DNA from: Primula veris
Taxonomy: Eukaryota > Streptophyta > Magnoliopsida > Ericales > Primulaceae
NCBI GenBank assembly: GCA_963682055.1
Contig: OY821745.1
Location: 29,757,342 to 29,821,341 of the forward strand
Reading direction: 5' to 3'
Length of the DNA: 64,000 nt
Below, one piece after another: positions 45,424 through 57,283 of this stretch (its first letter is position 1; each line of letters begins with the position of its first letter). The notes under the pieces are model-generated. The model was not told the DNA's origin. It was given only the letters and a program-made list of their open reading frames with translations, and did not search any database. The position numbers were made by a program, and so were the translations under genes.

Positions 45424-48400
45424 TTAGGAGGATAATTTGGTCATGTCTCTGTTAGACCTGTTATATTTCATGTGAGACTTAACAAGTTGGCCAGCAGCAA
45501 TAGCAGACATGAGATTGAGTTCACCAGCTAAAACAGTGCCAGCTACAATAGTAGCCAATAGCCTTGAGTTGAACCCTGGTGAATCTTTGTTAGCACCTTT
45601 AACTCCAAGTAGATTCAAACAAGCTGATTGTGATGCTAGTTGTGTACCACCTCCAACTGTCCCCACCTGAATTTTAATTTTTCAACAAATTAAAACAATA
45701 ACAAAAGATGTTAAGTATATTGTTATGTAAGCATTAAGCCAATACTTCCATTAAATCGGGTTATATAACTACAGTTTTGTACCCTAAGCATTTTATTTTT
45801 TTATTTCATGATACTCAATTACAAAAATAATGATTAATTTCGCAGGCTTGTTTGTTTTTTTTCGCTTTTTACCTATGGGATAAAAAAAGTGATGATAAGC
45901 AAAATCGAAGATCATAAAATACTGATTAATTCAGCGTCTAGTTTTTTTTTTTACTTTTTACATACGGGATAAAGTAATGATAAGATGGGAGCAAATCGAG
46001 AATATATGATACGATAGTGTATGAAACCGAAAAGAAAATATACTCTATTAGATAAGCTATATATATATATACTAGCAATCGTGCCAGTTCGTAATGCAAT
46101 AAAAATATATAAAATATATATAGTTATGATATAAATATGTGGATAATATAAAAAAAAAACATAGTTTAAGATTTAAAATAATGTTTGATTGTTAAAAAGT
46201 GATAAATAATTTTATTAGTTTTTACTTTTTATATTTTTATGTGAGTATAATATTATTGTAATTAATATAAAGGTGTAAGGGTAGTTTTGAAAAAAAAAAT
46301 GGTTAAATTGGACAGACTCATATGACTTGGATTGACTTATTATAATTTGGAAAAAAAATGGTTAAATTGGACAGACTCGTTTAACTTGGATTGACCTATT
46401 ATAATAGAATAATATATAATATTTTTTGGTAAGTTGCTTATTAAAAAAAACTATTAGTATTTGGTATCATTGCCTATGTTTTTTTTCTACTTTCTACAGC
46501 AAGTATACAGAACCATCATGAATTGCAATGTTAGTTAACTAAATTGGATTTTTTTAAAAATTGATGTTAGAAATCTATAAAAATTGAAAAGTTAGGTTGC
46601 GTGCACCAACTAATATTTCATTCAATTAAAAACAAGATCTGGTGGAATTTTCTTTTATTGGTGGGTCAGGCATGTCAATGGAATTCCACGAGGGGTGCAC
46701 GTGTCTTTTCTATAAACTACATACAGATATATACGAAGTATGCAATTTGTTAGCTAGTGTTTTTTTACACATTTATACAAATGTCCACTTCTGCACATTG
46801 AATGGTCTGATCATAACATGTGGAGCTTGATCTGTTCATTTATTTAGTTGTTACAAAATCATTTATTTCGTTTTAAATGAGATCCGGATCCAATATGGAA
46901 CAGTGTGAATAGAGAACTTGTGACACTTTTCAAAAAAAATAAAGACAACTAGGCTTTCTGTTCATTTCTTTAGTGTTACAAAATCATTTATTTCGTTTTA
47001 AATGAGATCCGGATCCAATATGGAAAAGTGTGAATAGAGAACTCGTGACACAAAGACTAGGCAAAAATGTGTCTCGTTACATTAGGAATTTAAGACTTTT
47101 ATACGGACACTTGGTATATATGTGTCACGATTTTGACAGATATTTGACAAAAGTCACAGGGACTTAGTAATACCAACTTGCTTGTTCTACTTTCTACTCG
47201 GTAATTAATAAGATTACTTCAAAAATGTACAAGATTAATTCATAAGTCACATTTTGTCAATTGTCATGAGATAACCCTCCTATAATCCTATTAGTATAGC
47301 TAAAAGTGCATGTCTAGTAATACCCAAAACCCCTTTAATATTGCGACATACCGTCAAACTACTAGCTATATGAATCACGTTTTACTGTCAAAGGCTAATA
47401 ACTAACATCAATCACATCAGTGCATTAACTTAAATTTACATAAACTCAAATATCACTCAAATATAAAAGATAAAAATGTTCGTTTATAATTAAAATAATA
47501 ATTTTTATCTCTTACTTTTCTTTTCTTCCATCTCATTTATTTGTACTTTTCATATATAAATTAATAAAATAACAAAAATATGAGTTGTATAGTTTTGATT
47601 GAGAAATTGATAAAAAAAAACTGATGATTTGTATAAACCAAAACGTTTACTTATAAGTTGTAAAAGTGTACATACGAGAAAACTTGTAATTTATTTAATG
47701 TGGTTGCTCTACTAAATTAATTTGGGTAAAAAAAAATTGATAGAAGTGTATTAAAATATAGTTATATTTAGTTATGATAATAAATTTGATAGAGAAACTG
47801 AAAAATGTATAAAGTTAAATTGTTACCCTAAAAATCTAAAAGTGATGCTAATTATCTTAAATATGTGGAAAAATATAAGAAAACTGGTGCGCTTACTCTT
47901 AGAGCATTCGCATCAGTTATCTTATATCACCAATTTACTTTGAGGAAATTGTTGTAAAATTGTATACACATAAGTTTCTTTATCCATTACCTTAAACATA
48001 CATAAACTCAAATATCACTCAAATATAAGTGATCAATATGGCCACTTATAATTAAAATAATAATTTATCTCTCTTACTTTTCTCTTATTCTCTCTTTTTT
48101 ATTTGTACTTTTCACATATAAAATAATAAAATAACAAAAAAAATAGTTTTATAGTTGTAATAAAGAAATTTATAAATAAATAAAAAAATTGTATAAAACA
48201 AAACGTTTACTTATAATTTGTAAAAATGTACTATTTACTTTAGATACGAGAAAATTTGTAAATTATTTAATGTGGTTGCTCTAGTAAATTAATTTGGATT
48301 GAAAATAATTGATAGAAGTATATTAAAATATAGTAATATTTAGTTATGATAATAAATTTGATAAAGAAGCTGAAAAATGTATAAAATTAAACTGTTACTC

Positions 48401-51400
48401 TAAAAATATAAAAGTGATGTTAATTATCTTAAATATAAATAAAAGGATAAGAAAATGTATTAGGATATGATAGAGATGCTAGCAAAGTATGTAATTTATA
48501 CTTGCGTACAGTTTGTATAGTAAACCTACCAAACTTTATTTAATTTGTACAGTTTTCAAACTACGTTCGGTAACTTACCAAACTTTATTCAAGTTTTTAC
48601 ACTAATCTACCAAAGATCGGTTAAGTGACCATTCTAAGTTCTAGAGTTTATTTATGATTTTACTTCATATGTACACAAATTCAAACCAGTTAGATAATTT
48701 AAAATCAGATCTTAGTAGTTTTCATATGCACTTCTAAGGCTAATGAGAATGATAGAGACAATACGATAAACTAATGATTCGAACTTTCTTTCAAGTATAT
48801 ACCAACCTACCAAGTTTTTTATTTATTTATAAACCAACCTATTTTTTTTCAGTTTTGTATAATTTCAGTTTTTCAGTTTTTTCAGATTTCTTACAACCAT
48901 TAAAAAGCTAATAATTAAGAAGGAAAGAGACGATAAATGAATAATATTACTCCATATAAATAAATTCTAATTAGTACCTCAATGGAAGGCATGGAGACGG
49001 AAACATGAAGGTCCTTGCCATCATTCACAGCTTCCATCATAGTGATACAATGAGAACTTTCCACATTCTGTGCAGGGTCTTGCCCTGTAGCTATATACAC
49101 CGCCGATACGATATTGCTTGCGTGTGCATTGAACCCTCCAAGAGCACCGGCCATGGCCGAGCCAGTAAGGTTCTTTAGCATGTTCAGCTCTACTAAAGAT
49201 GCCACATTGGTCTTCAACACCTTTATCACCACTTCTTCTTTGATTATCGCCTCGCACACAACTGATTTCCCGCGACCTTCTATCCAGTTCACTGCTGCTG
49301 GTTTCTTGTCCGAGCAGAAGTTTCCTGTTTTAAAAAATGAGTGTTTTAAAATGCGGAAGAGTACTAGATATCAAGTTTTTACAAGATTTTCACTAGACCA
49401 TGCGTACATTTTTATGTTTAGGAGAGCATGGAAATCATAAAAAAAGCGTTTAACCCTTTAGCTTTTCACCAATCGTCTTTATGACATTTTTTGGACGAGA
49501 ACATAGGTCGAATACACCAGTTCGTCCGATTAAGTTGGTAGAATAAGTACTGGCTAGCATTTAGCATGGATATTTTACTAGCAATTGATCTCAGTATAAA
49601 TGTATAATGTTGAAACCGAGGCTGATCGGATATTGTTACATGACTATATAAAGAGAGTGTATGATAGTTAATTAAGTTGCGATTGATTGATAAGGATATA
49701 CAGTGTCAAGGTTGGCATGACATTTTTATATACAAAAAACTCATTTATCATTAAGTACTGTTCTGCATAATATTCTTTAGGATTGTGATTTGGCTCTTCT
49801 ACTCTGAAATTTGACACCACATTCACAAATCAAAATTCTGGCTTCGTCTCTGAGCAAGTTCATTCTTATAAAATGTGCGTCGCTGAATCAAAGATTAAGT
49901 GGTTCATGTCCTCGAATCTAACTTATCATCTGTTCCTACGACTACGATGAACATTTTGTCAGATTAAAATTAAATAGAAAACACAAAAAATATTTTACCA
50001 GAGATGCCGATGACATCCATGTCGGGAAAATCATTTTGAAGGAAATCGAGAACGTTTTGGACCCCTTTCGAGACCATATTCATTCCCATAGCATCCCCCG
50101 TGCTACAGCTAAATCTCATGTACAAATTCTTCCCTGCTATTGCACACTGAATTCCTTGTAGCCTTGCAAATCTGCTTGATCTGATTTAAAAACAAAATAA
50201 CAATCAATTCCATAGTCAAATCTCTATTAAGAAAATGAATAAAACTTGGCACTTGTAAGGTATTTATAAAATAACAAAATTAGTGACGCAAGTACACCAC
50301 TCCAACCTCCTATTACGCAAGATAAATACATAGAATAAATTCTATGTCAACGTCAACATAAGGAACGTACCGGGCTTCATGGAATTTAAATACAATCAAT
50401 TGCACTTTCATCAGAGAACAATATGCATACGACATGTAATACGTGTTCAATACGTGTTAAAATCCTCAAATATTGGTTAGAATACATTTATATATATCCT
50501 CACTGGCTCCACCATAAATAACGAAATTATCCATACGGACCATACCAAATAAAGCTAGGAAATGATATTAACTCTATTTTTATTAAAATCAATTCAGCTC
50601 TATTGGATTTAATCCTAAAATATATAGACCGAGTTTAATCAAACATAAGTCTGATTAATAAATAAGTAACATTTACTTAAGACCAGTTAAATTTCGTAAA
50701 GAGGCGCAACTTTTTAAAAATTAATTTTAGCTATAGGCTTAAGTACTGCATTTCGTGGTAAATATTAGAATCTGAGTTACTTTTTGGGTTTCTGAAATAA
50801 ATAACTAAAAGTTACAAGCTATACAAACCAGATAACTTTTCTTGTAAAAACCCGGATTTTCGTAGAAAAATACCGTGGTAAAGAGAAGTGAGCTATCCCA
50901 CATCGCCTAGATATGTAGTACCTATATGGTATATAAGGTAGGAGTATCCTCCTTCTTATCACCAAGGCCTTTTAAAGCCGTGCGGCCCAAGAAGCGAGGA
51001 CGAAATTGGGCCAAAGCGGACAATATTGGTGGTAGGAAGCAGATGGTGGCGGTCTGGTCGGAGGACCGGGTCGTTATAATTGGTATCAGAGCCGCTATCT
51101 AGCCGATGTGGGCACTGGCAACCCCGGAAGGACGGCGTGCCCGACGAGGACGTCGTGCCTGAAGGGGGGAAGAGTGTAAAAACCCGGATTTTCGTAGAAA
51201 AATACCGTGGTAAAGAGAAGTGAGCTATCCCACATCGCCTAGATATGTAGTACCTATATGGTATATAAGGTAGGAGTATCCTCCTTCTTATCACCAAGGC
51301 CTTTTAAAGCCGTGCGGCCCAAGAAGCGAGGACGAAATTGGGCCAAAGCGGACAATATTGGTGGTAGGAAGCAGATGGTGGCGGTCTGGTCGGAGGACCG

Positions 51401-53467
51401 GGTCGTTAGTGTAAAAACCCGGATTTTCGTAGAAAAATACCGTGGTAAAGAGAAGTGAGCTATCCCACATCGCCTAGATATGTAGTACCTATATGGTATA
51501 TAAGGTAGGAGTATCCTCCTTCTTATCACCAAGGCCTTTTAAAGCCGTGCGGCCCAAGAAGCGAGGACGAAATTGGGCCAAAGCGGACAATATTGGTGGT
51601 AGGAAGCAGATGGTGGCGGTCTGGTCGGAGGACCGGGTCGTTACAATTGGTATCAGAGCCGCTATCTAGCCGATGTGGGCACTGGCAACCCCGGAAGGAC
51701 GGCGTGCCCGACGAGGACGTCGTGCCTGAAGGGGGGAAGAGTGTAAAAACCCGGATTTTCGTAGAAAAATACCGTGGTAAAGAGAAGTGAGCTATCCCAC
51801 ATCGCCTAGATATGTAGTACCTATATGGTATATAAGGTAGGAGTATCCTCCTTCTTATCACCAAGGCCTTTTAAAGCCGTGCGGCCCAAGAAGCGAGGAC
51901 GAAATTGGGCCAAAGCGGACAATATTGGTGGTAGGAAGCAGATGGTGGCGGTCTGGTCGGAGGACCGGGTCGTTACATTTCTTATACTGAATTTTGCAAA
52001 AAAATAATTTATCTCGCTACTCATTTTATTTATGTACTGACAAAAATTAGCTGCATTGGACATTCCCAAGGACACCCACCCTGGTCATCTCCGCCTCGTT
52101 AAATAACACATTAAAATTAGGAAGGATCTCATAATTGCACTTTTTTACAAACCACTAATGTTCATTTGGTGGCAACTTTTAAATGCCACTATCTCTTTAA
52201 AAAAAAATTGCTTAAAGTCAACTTGTGCATTTGGCAGAAGCAAATATAAGATTTCATTTTTGATTTTTTTCGACGAAAAAAGATTAATGGTTACAAGCTA
52301 CAGATCCAACATTTTTTTCTTACATAAAAATACTTAGCTTTTTTTAATAAATTTTGCTAAAGCAATTCTGTAATGAACTACTCCATACTCAATAAACATG
52401 GCACTAATGTACAAAATTGAGACAAGTCCCCAAATAAATGCATGGCACTTTTCTTAGCTAGTTCTAATTATATATGATGCATTTATAATATTTTAAAACA
52501 TGAAAACACTCTTGTAGACTAACACTTTTGAAAAAGAGATGAAAAAATCGAAGGGCACTAACTTGTTAAAAACAAGAGCAATCATCTCGAAATTCAACAG
52601 ATCCTCCACGAAAAACTTAAGCTCTGCCGCCCTCTTGGCCGTCCCGAACCTAACCACAGGCGCCCTCGTCATCGCATCCCTAAGCAAAACACTTGTCGCG
52701 CCCCCACTCAAATATATAGCCTTACAACCCCGATTCGTACTCGCGACCAAACACCCCTCCGTCGTTGCCATAGGCACCGAATACTCACTCCCGTCAAGAA
52801 AGAGCGGTCCCACTATCCCCACGGGTATCTGTACATACCCTATTGGCATCTCGCAACATTGGCCCAAAATGGAATCGTAGTCGAACCCTTCTAAGGGAAG
52901 TCCTGCAAGGGACTTCCCAGAGGTCCTCTCTAATGCCTGGCGTCTGATGCCAGCCGCTCGCTTACAGTCTCCCAGACTAGCTTCCAACGCGTACGACGAG
53001 GTCTTTCCTGTCACAACAGCGTTCACCACCTCCTCATCTGCCTCCGACAACATGAAAGGCGGAGGAGAGGGAGTGCTTATAACCGCTGCGAGAACTTTTT
53101 CTGGCGGCAGTACTGACAGGCCGCAGGGAGGCTTGCGGTCATCCTGGACGATGTCATCGTCCAAAATGTCCCAAGTGCTAGGTTTGGGATACAGGACGGA
53201 CTGAACAAACCCAATGCCGAAGAAACCAAGAAGGTAAATCACGGAGGCAATGAGGGAGAGGACAGCGGCAAGCTCCGATAGGGAGATGAGGTGAAGTGGC
53301 ATAGAGTTACGGATCTTCTCGCGCCATCGGGTGAGGAGGAAGTAAGCGACCGAAAAGAAGAGGGAGAAGAAGACCGCGTTTGTTAGGTATAGAGGGAGGG
53401 GCAAGGCGTCAGAGGCTTTCGGTTCGCCACCTTTGGAAGGACGGATAGCGCGACGGCGAACGTCCAT
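45424..53467 (-). CDS. HMGR: 3-hydroxy-3-methylglutaryl-CoA reductase, 4 exons
   Basis: Exons: 53467-52563, 50180-49999, 49324-48978, 45666-45424, all GT-AG and in phase, giving 558 aa. This is the standard four-exon plant HMGR. It reduces HMG-CoA to mevalonate with NADPH, the committed step of cytosolic isoprenoid and sterol synthesis, anchored in the ER. Seen: two membrane spans (about 25-46 and 67-90), a variable linker, then the catalytic domain with [10 protein letters not shown] (206-215), TTEGCL (catalytic E237), [12 protein letters not shown] (catalytic D331), the CSDKK lysine motif, [12 protein letters not shown] (480-491) and the C-terminal His in [12 protein letters not shown] (H543). 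S549 corresponds to the SnRK1 phosphorylation site known in plant HMGR. Introns 1 and 3 are large (2.4 and 3.3 kb) and transposon-filled. No lesion seen. Confidence 0.97.
46300..46406. repeat. Short tandem duplication in HMGR intron 3
   Basis: Two copies of AATGGTTAAATTGGACAGAC through GGATTGACYTATTATAAT. Confidence 0.85.
46831..47051. repeat. 126-bp-period direct duplication in HMGR intron 3
   Basis: Units beginning TCTGTTCATT (46831) and TTTCTGTTCATT (46955) share AAATGAGATCCGGATCCAAT and the following bases almost exactly. Confidence 0.9.
47431..48450. repeat. About 450-bp direct duplication in HMGR intron 3
   Basis: Unit 1 (about 47431-47850) and unit 2 (about 47992-48430) share ATAAACTCAAATATCACTCA and follow one another block by block to AAAGTGATGYTAATTATCTT, with a period of about 561 bp. 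Between them GAGCATTCGCATCAGTTATC resembles a MITE end, so each unit may be a non-autonomous element. Confidence 0.8.
50843..51977 (+). mobile_element. Dimeric TRIM retroelement in HMGR intron 1
   Basis: Four nearly identical 234-236-bp LTRs (50843-51078, 51175-51408, 51410-51645, 51742-51977) in the order LTR-internal-LTR-LTR-internal-LTR. Each complete LTR starts TGTAAAAACCCGG and ends GTTACA. Each roughly 96-bp internal part begins ATTGGTATCAGAGCC (initiator-Met primer site) and ends GAAGGGGGGAAGAG (polypurine tract). No coding capacity, so this is a terminal-repeat retrotransposon in miniature. The whole array has one 5-bp duplication, TTTCT (50838-50842 and 51978-51982). The frames here are translations of the repeats. 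Orientation is opposite to HMGR transcription. Confidence 0.92.
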
Positions 53468-53579
53468 TTTCCGACGCCGAAAAAAGAGAGAGTTTATAAA
53501 TAGAGTTTTGTTTTGTTTGTTTTGTTTTGTTTGTTTATTCTGTTATGAGATGGGAGAAAAAGCGAGAAATGAGGAAAGG

Positions 53580-53586
53580 TTATATA
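53580..53586 (-). promoter_or_regulatory. Probable HMGR TATA box
   Basis: GTCTATATAACC on the - strand, about 113 bp before the start codon. The leader that follows contains an AACAAACAAAAC repeat. Confidence 0.6.
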
Positions 53587-53640
53587 GACAATGAGGGGAA
53601 ATAGATAAATACATAAATATATATAAATACATAAATACAT

Positions 53641-53641
53641 A

Positions 53642-53685
<44 letters not shown>

Positions 53686-53686
53686 T
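53641..53686. repeat. (TA)n(GA)n compound microsatellite in the HMGR promoter
   Basis: About 12 TA then 10 GA dinucleotides, roughly 60-100 bp upstream of the TATA box. GA (CT) tracts near TATA are common in plant promoters. Confidence 0.9.
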
Positions 53687-53979
53687 AGCGCGCTGGACAT
53701 GAGGCCACACGTACCTCGTGCCATGAGCTTTCTGCTTAACCTTGCTCATCTCTCATTTTATTTTTGTTATTTGTTACAGTATTTTTATTTTATTTTCTTA
53801 ATTATTCGTATAACATTATTCTTTGAATGAGCACGTGATCTCGTGTAAAGTTACCTTTCACAAATTATCAAACTCGTATTCTCACCGCGTAAACGATCAT
53901 CAGTGCAATCATGCATGCAATCATATTATTATCACACACGTTTTTAAAACTGTTGTTAGTTATTGTTGTTAAATTTTAG

Positions 53980-53982
<3 letters not shown>

Positions 53983-54033
<51 letters not shown>
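53983..54033. repeat. (TA)n microsatellite
   Basis: About 50 bp of TA dinucleotides. Confidence 0.95.
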
Positions 54034-54036
<3 letters not shown>

Positions 54037-54164
54037 TTATTGCCCTAAGATATCGAAACTCATCCCACATTTTTTTCTAGTATATATATACATGAAATGA
54101 AAAAAAAAAAAGTATTCTGTAGTAGTGTTGTATTATCATATTAACACCGAGTTCCTAACATGAA

Positions 54165-54350
54165 AGCTTCACTACAAAATAATATTTTATTTATTGAGAG
54201 TTAAAAGCAGTCACAACCCTGTCGTTAATTTAAAATGCTGTCACAAATCTGTCGCAAATTGACTAAACTGTCACAAAGTCATCACAAAAACCGTCGTTGA
54301 TAAGCTCGTAACAAAAAATACCGTCATTAATCCGTCGTTATTTGAGTATT
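54165..54350. repeat. CACTA-like subterminal repeat remnant
   Basis: Begins TTCACTACAAAATAATATTT and contains repeated CTGTCACAA, CTGTCGCAA and CCGTCGTT words, as in CACTA element ends. The other end was not located. Confidence 0.45.
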
Positions 54351-55560
54351 TTTTTTTATAATGTTTGTTAAAAAAAAAAATCATATGACAAAATGGTAGC
54401 CCTCACTAGCTGGCTACCTAACACGTCTTTAATTTTCATAATTGCGTTAGGATTTAACTGAAATATTTTATAATAGGAGACAACATCGTTGCATAACTGC
54501 ATTGTCTCATGTGTTATCTTTCTAAAAATTATAATCAAGCTTCTTATATATAACGAGTTTGCAAAATGTTCACACCTTAATTTTATTTAGAATTAATAAT
54601 TTTTATCTTCTTTATCTGAATTTAGTGGACCTATTTGTATTGTTGAAAATGGTATATTTAACAACACTTTATCGCTATTGCGTCGATTGTATTTGTATCA
54701 TATATTAGGTAAGTAAATCTTGATTAGCTTACTTTATAAACCACAGGTTTTGTTTCATTTTTTTATATATTTTTTTATAAACCACATGCAATTATCAACA
54801 GTACTTATTAACACATGGGCATCAGGAACTATTCGTCCTACGTACGTAACCATGGTAGTGTTTAGACTTTTCATAATTTTCTAATTATATATTCCCTATT
54901 TCCCTTGATTAACATATTCGATTGTAGTATTGCTAAATGAGACAAAAATGCATGCATCCCAAGCTATAATTGAACAGATCATTAACTATCCGGCTAATTG
55001 AAAAGTTCATAGACGCGTAAATTGCAAGCTTTTTTTGTTTCTATTGTTAAATGTATTACGTTTAGAAATAATTATTTTGAACAACATCAAGCTTGGCTAA
55101 ACGATATACGTCCTTGATATATGGAGTAGTTGATAGTGATGAAGCACTAAAAGTATGCCAAATGGAAACCCAAATAATCAAAGCTTAGCCGAAGAGAAGG
55201 TGCATATACACGGGTGGACCATTTGCGCATATGAGATGAGTTTCTATGACGTAGCCCAATTGAGACGGAAAAAAAAAAAAAATACAAAACGCAGCATCGT
55301 TATAGTAAAAAAAATATTAAGAAAAATCTTATTTCTATAAAAACTAAATTTGTTATTACGGGAAAAAAATTAGAGCACAAAAAAAAAAATTCGGAATTGA
55401 GATGCTAATATATTCAAGGCCGTTCGTGCACATATATTATACTACTCCTTCCGATCAACAAGTCTATGTTTTCTTGTAAAAAAATCCATCTTTCTATTTA
55501 GACTATGGCACTATCGGTCTACTTTTCACAAATTGAATCATCTATGGGGTGGAATCGGAA
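54351..55560. other. Intergenic, nothing recognised
   Basis: AT-rich, with a possible mariner-type MITE end near 55441 (ACTACTCCTTCCGATCAAC). No gene seen. Confidence 0.3.
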
Positions 55561-55567
55561 TGGGACT

Positions 55568-55880
55568 CACTATAAGAAAATTGTCCTATAGCAACATAAA
55601 AAAAAAAAAAAAAACTTTAGTCTGTTGCTAAATAGCAACACAACTCTAACTAAATAGCAACAAAATAACTCATCACCATTTAGCAACATAGTTACCAACT
55701 AACTTGCAACACAAATTTAACAACATGAAGATTGTTGCTAAAATTGATGCTATTTTTCTTAGATTAAAATTAGCAACATGGTTACTAACAAAACTGCAAC
55801 ACAAATTTAGCAACAGAAGATTTCTAGCTAAAATCGACAGTATTTTTCTTAGATTAAAATTAGCAACAAGTGAGTATTAA
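55568..55880. repeat. CACTA-like terminus with TAGCAACA repeats
   Basis: Starts CACTATAAGAAAATTGTCC and carries more than eight TAGCAACA/TGCAACAC words to about 55880, a CACTA subterminal design. The block AACTGCAACACAAATTTA repeats. Second terminus not found. Confidence 0.5.
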
Positions 55881-56091
55881 TAAAACTGCATCACCCATTA
55901 TAAAACGTGGCTTTAATTGTGAGCATTATTGTATAAGTATAAGAAACAACAATATTTCATCTGAAAATATAAACCCGATACTTTACCGCTAAACTGTTCG
56001 TAAAAAAAATATATTCGTTTCAACCTTCCAAAAGGTAGTAGTATAATACTTTCAACATAGATTTATTAATCTTTATTTACCATTTGGTTTC

Positions 56092-56290
56092 ACTAGTAAA
56101 AAATAAGAGTTTGGATTTTTATATTACATTTTTTTTGAAAAAACGCACAAACCATATAAAAAATCTACGGTTTGCAGTGATCGAGTGTTTTGCACTGAAA
56201 AATTACACAGTGAGTCCCTGCATCAAAATTACACAGTCAGTTCCTGCCTCAAAATTACACAGTCAGTCCCTGAAAAAATTACACAGATTA
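56092..56290. repeat. CACTAGTAAAAAAT end with a 26-bp tandem repeat
   Basis: CACTAGTAAAAAATAAG resembles another CACTA family end. Downstream, AATTACACAGTCAGTCCCTG recurs with starts at 56201, 56227, 56253 and 56277. Frames across it are repeat translation. Confidence 0.55.
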
Positions 56291-57283
56291 TTTCTTTCTC
56301 TTTCTCTTTCTCTTTCTCAAAAACCCAAATTTTTCAACCCAAAAAAACCCCAAATCAATCAAGGACAATAACCATCAATTTTCTCAACAAAAAAACCTCA
56401 AACCATCAATCAAATTTCGCCCTACAAAAACCGCAAATCACCAATCAAAAAATATACCCTAATTCAAGATATTTCTTTATTCACTAATTTATTATTTATT
56501 TTGTATAGTTTCAATTTGTAAAATAGGAAAAATATATAAAATATGTCAATTGATTATTCACTTGGCGATTATAATTGCTTGTTATTTGTTTATATTAATT
56601 ATAGAAAATTAGAATTGTTGATATTTGTCCCATTTTATAAAAAAAATAGGGTTTTTATTTAATTTTTTTTATTTAGATATTTATTACTAATGCAGTAATT
56701 AATCAACCATAAAATTATATGTACAAATAGCTCTCTTCATATCAGCTTCTCTATTGTAATAGGAGTAAATGGTTTCATTAGTCAATTCGCCGGCTCATTG
56801 TCATCCCTTCATTTTTCTCCCATTTTTTACCAAAAATAATTTGAATTTGTTCCTTTTTTTTTTTTTTCTTAATCTGAATCAATACCTCAGTACTTAATAT
56901 GTACATGAGCACGCCGCCTCAGTACTTAACCCTCCAAACGAGTTGTCATTTCATGGCCGTTGCAACTACGTTACTAATTCATTACCGAGCCGTTACGATT
57001 GTTTTTTCAAAAAAGTATGAAATTTCCGTCACGATTCCATTGATAATGCGTTGCCAATTAAACAAAGAAACAAGAATATTATTTATTAAAATAATAATGA
57101 TTTTTTAAATTATATTAATTTAATTAAGAAATGATATTTAATAAAATTACTAACAAGTAATATTACCATTAATAAAAGTGTATCCAACATACAAACTTTA
57201 AAAAACTAAAATAACTATCAACTTATATACAAACTCTGAAAAACTAAAAGAATTATCTAGTATTCGATGGCCAGTGGTTACAC
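56291..57283. other. Spacer downstream of the En/Spm ORF1
   Basis: C- and A-rich at 56290-56450, otherwise AT-rich. No gene recognised. Confidence 0.3.

Noticed and set aside
50959..51864. Repeated 112-codon frames
   Set aside because: Identical because they translate the TRIM LTRs; TRIMs do not encode proteins.
50843..51977. Cassandra-type TRIM with 5S rRNA sequence
   Set aside because: Size and primer site fit a TRIM, but I see no 5S rRNA promoter block in the LTR.
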